Shown here piece by piece: positions 4,296-5,131 of a stretch of DNA of 5,131 nucleotides. The DNA is taken from NCBI GenBank assembly GCA_015521275.1, contig WAOJ01000008.1:1-5131 (forward strand). The letters run 5' to 3'. The position numbers were made by a program, and so were the translations under genes. The DNA is from Desulfurococcales archaeon. Lineage in GTDB: Archaea > Thermoproteota > Thermoprotei_A > Sulfolobales > Ignicoccaceae. How positions within the stretch are numbered: position 1 is the stretch's first letter; every line of letters starts with the position of its first letter. The notes beneath the pieces were generated by a model. The model did not search any database. It saw only the letters and a list, made by a program, of their open reading frames with translations, and was not told where the DNA came from.

Positions 4296-4913
4296 GTGCT
4301 CAAGTTCGTTATCGATGCCAGCGCTTTAACTGACCCCAGGCTAAGGCAACTCTTTGGCGTCAACGAACTTTGGGAGGCCGTAAACAAGTCATTGGAAAAG
4401 ATGGCTTTGGCAAAATTGAAGCTGGGCTTCTCATTTTATACTACTCCAAGCGTTATGAAAGAGATAAAGGGTTTCTTGGAAAGGGGCATGAGCCCACCAG
4501 AGGTAATAGCGAAGCTCGGAGTTTGGATAATGGTTAAGGATGTAAGCGAAACTGAAGTTAAGATACCGGCTAGGGTCTTCTTGGAGTATGTGGCCGAGGT
4601 AAGGAGGAGGTTGGACAAGGGCTTGAGGGTGGCTGAGGAGAGCACGAGAAAGGCTATGGAAGGGGGCGAGATAGGGGAACACATAAGGAACTTGAGGGAG
4701 AAGTACAGGGAGGCCACTAGGAAAGGGCTCCTCGACTCCGTGGCCGACTTAGAAGCCGCTATATTGGCTCTGGAACTGGGGGCAGTGCTAGTGACCAATG
4801 ACGAGGGTTTGTGCAAGCTGGCCTCAAAGTTGGGCGCCACTTGTATAGATCCTTTAACGTTCTTCAAGACCATCGATGAGTACCTAGAACTCTCAAAAAG
4901 GGCTCACAGCTAG
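4296..4913 (+). CDS. HARP-family protein-only RNase P (PIN-domain nuclease; 'RNA ligase partner' family)
   Basis: HARP proteins are RNA-free enzymes that cut 5' leaders from precursor tRNA; the family was first shown in Aquifex aeolicus and was earlier catalogued as an RNA-ligase partner family (UPF0278). From GTG 4296 the protein has 205 residues. The PIN opening VLKFVIDASALTDPRLRQLFG at 1-21 has Asp7. Residues about 93-143 form two long charged helices (VFLEYVAEVRRRLDKGL... and HIRNLREKYREATRKG), the place of the family's protruding helical domain used for oligomerisation. DSVADLEAAILALE at 147-160 and VTNDEGL at 166-172 complete the active site. Asp7, Asp147, Asp151 and Asp169 reproduce the order of the Aquifex catalytic aspartates, with the 4- and 18-residue spacing that I recall. 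A longer form from TTG 4239 is possible but unlikely. The gene is divergent from the Tfx-like regulator, and no RNA ligase gene is in view. Whether it is the cell's main RNase P cannot be told. Confidence 0.87.
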   Translation: MLKFVIDASALTDPRLRQLFGVNELWEAVNKSLEKMALAKLKLGFSFYTTPSVMKEIKGFLERGMSPPEVIAKLGVWIMVKDVSETEVKIPARVFLEYVAEVRRRLDKGLRVAEESTRKAMEGGEIGEHIRNLREKYREATRKGLLDSVADLEAAILALELGAVLVTNDEGLCKLASKLGATCIDPLTFFKTIDEYLELSKRAHS

Positions 4914-5131
4914 ATCTCTATTAAGAACCTTCCGAGCACTACTGATACCAAGCTCATTGCTAAGGGCGGGAAAGTAAAGGACATCCCCGGCAGCCCGTTT
5001 ATGGCGTCCACCGCTTGGGGGGCGGAGGAGTATAGGTATGGAATGGAAAGGGCCCCAATACTCACGGAGGCCAACAAAGTTCCTACATCGGTATATATTA
5101 TCATGAATGACGCCAAGGCCCCCACGGATGC
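4910..5131 (-). CDS. C-terminal part of an unrecognised membrane protein (truncated by window edge)
   Basis: The frame is open to the window edge, with 74 residues visible before the TAG. A GTG at 5125 is in frame but is probably internal, because the sequence ahead of it (Ala-Ser) continues open. The visible part is strongly hydrophobic. One long segment (ASFMIIYTDVGTLLASVSIG, then ALSIPYLY) is followed by a polar loop (SSAPQAVDAINGLPG) and a final helix, FPPLAMSLVSVVLGRFLIEI, ending at the C-terminus. An acidic residue (the Asp of YTDVG) lies within the first hydrophobic stretch, which may matter for transport or packing. No family motif was recognised. The stop codon shares the palindrome CTAG with the stop of the convergent HARP gene. 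Confidence 0.6.
   Translation of the reverse strand, partial: ASVGALASFMIIYTDVGTLLASVSIGALSIPYLYSSAPQAVDAINGLPGMSFTFPPLAMSLVSVVLGRFLIEI

Noticed and set aside
4436..4873. 145-residue open frame on the minus strand within the HARP gene
   Set aside because: It is rich in Ser/Leu/Pro with no domain pattern and is antisense to a strongly supported gene; it follows from codon bias.

Overview
The window reads as a compact stretch of an archaeal, probably hyperthermophilic crenarchaeal (Desulfurococcales-like) genome. The reasons are: frequent TTG and GTG starts, GGTG-type Shine-Dalgarno sites complementary to the archaeal 16S tail, Arg codons dominated by AGG/AGA, A/T-rich TATA-like elements about 35 bp ahead of starts, overlapping genes with almost no intergenic DNA, and archaeal families such as a Tfx-like regulator and a HARP-type RNase P. 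An Ignicoccus-like source is possible but is only a guess. No RNA genes, insertion sequences or CRISPR repeats were seen. The longest gap between genes is about 77 bp.

Layout. Positions 1-722 (+) hold a 5'-truncated PPP-family protein phosphatase. It is followed at once by prephenate dehydratase (734-1666, +), a phenylalanine-biosynthesis enzyme with a C-terminal ACT sensor domain. The end of that gene overlaps by 28 bp the end of a leftward operon running from 4218 to 1639. In order of transcription this operon encodes a Tfx-like DNA-binding regulator (4218-3751), a ModA-like oxyanion-binding protein (3714-2959), a ModB-like permease (2962-2225) and a short ModC-like ATPase (2238-1639). The last three overlap by 4 and 14 bp, each with an SD site inside the preceding gene. 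They should form a molybdate or tungstate importer, a sensible need for an organism with tungsto- or molybdoenzymes. The regulator probably controls it.

Divergent from the regulator and sharing a 77-bp promoter gap is a HARP-family PIN nuclease (4296-4911/4913, +), a protein-only RNase P-type enzyme with all four expected aspartates. It ends head-on against the 3' part of an unrecognised membrane protein (5131-4910, -). Both stop codons are read from one CTAG palindrome.

The most interesting part is regulatory. A Tfx-type regulator heads a Mo/W uptake operon. The same octamer TAGATAAA lies 34-36 bp upstream of both the regulator and modA starts. A 9-bp word ACTTGTATC recurs beside both, and at modA it forms part of an inverted repeat. 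Together this suggests an archaeal Mo/W-responsive control circuit unrelated to bacterial ModE.
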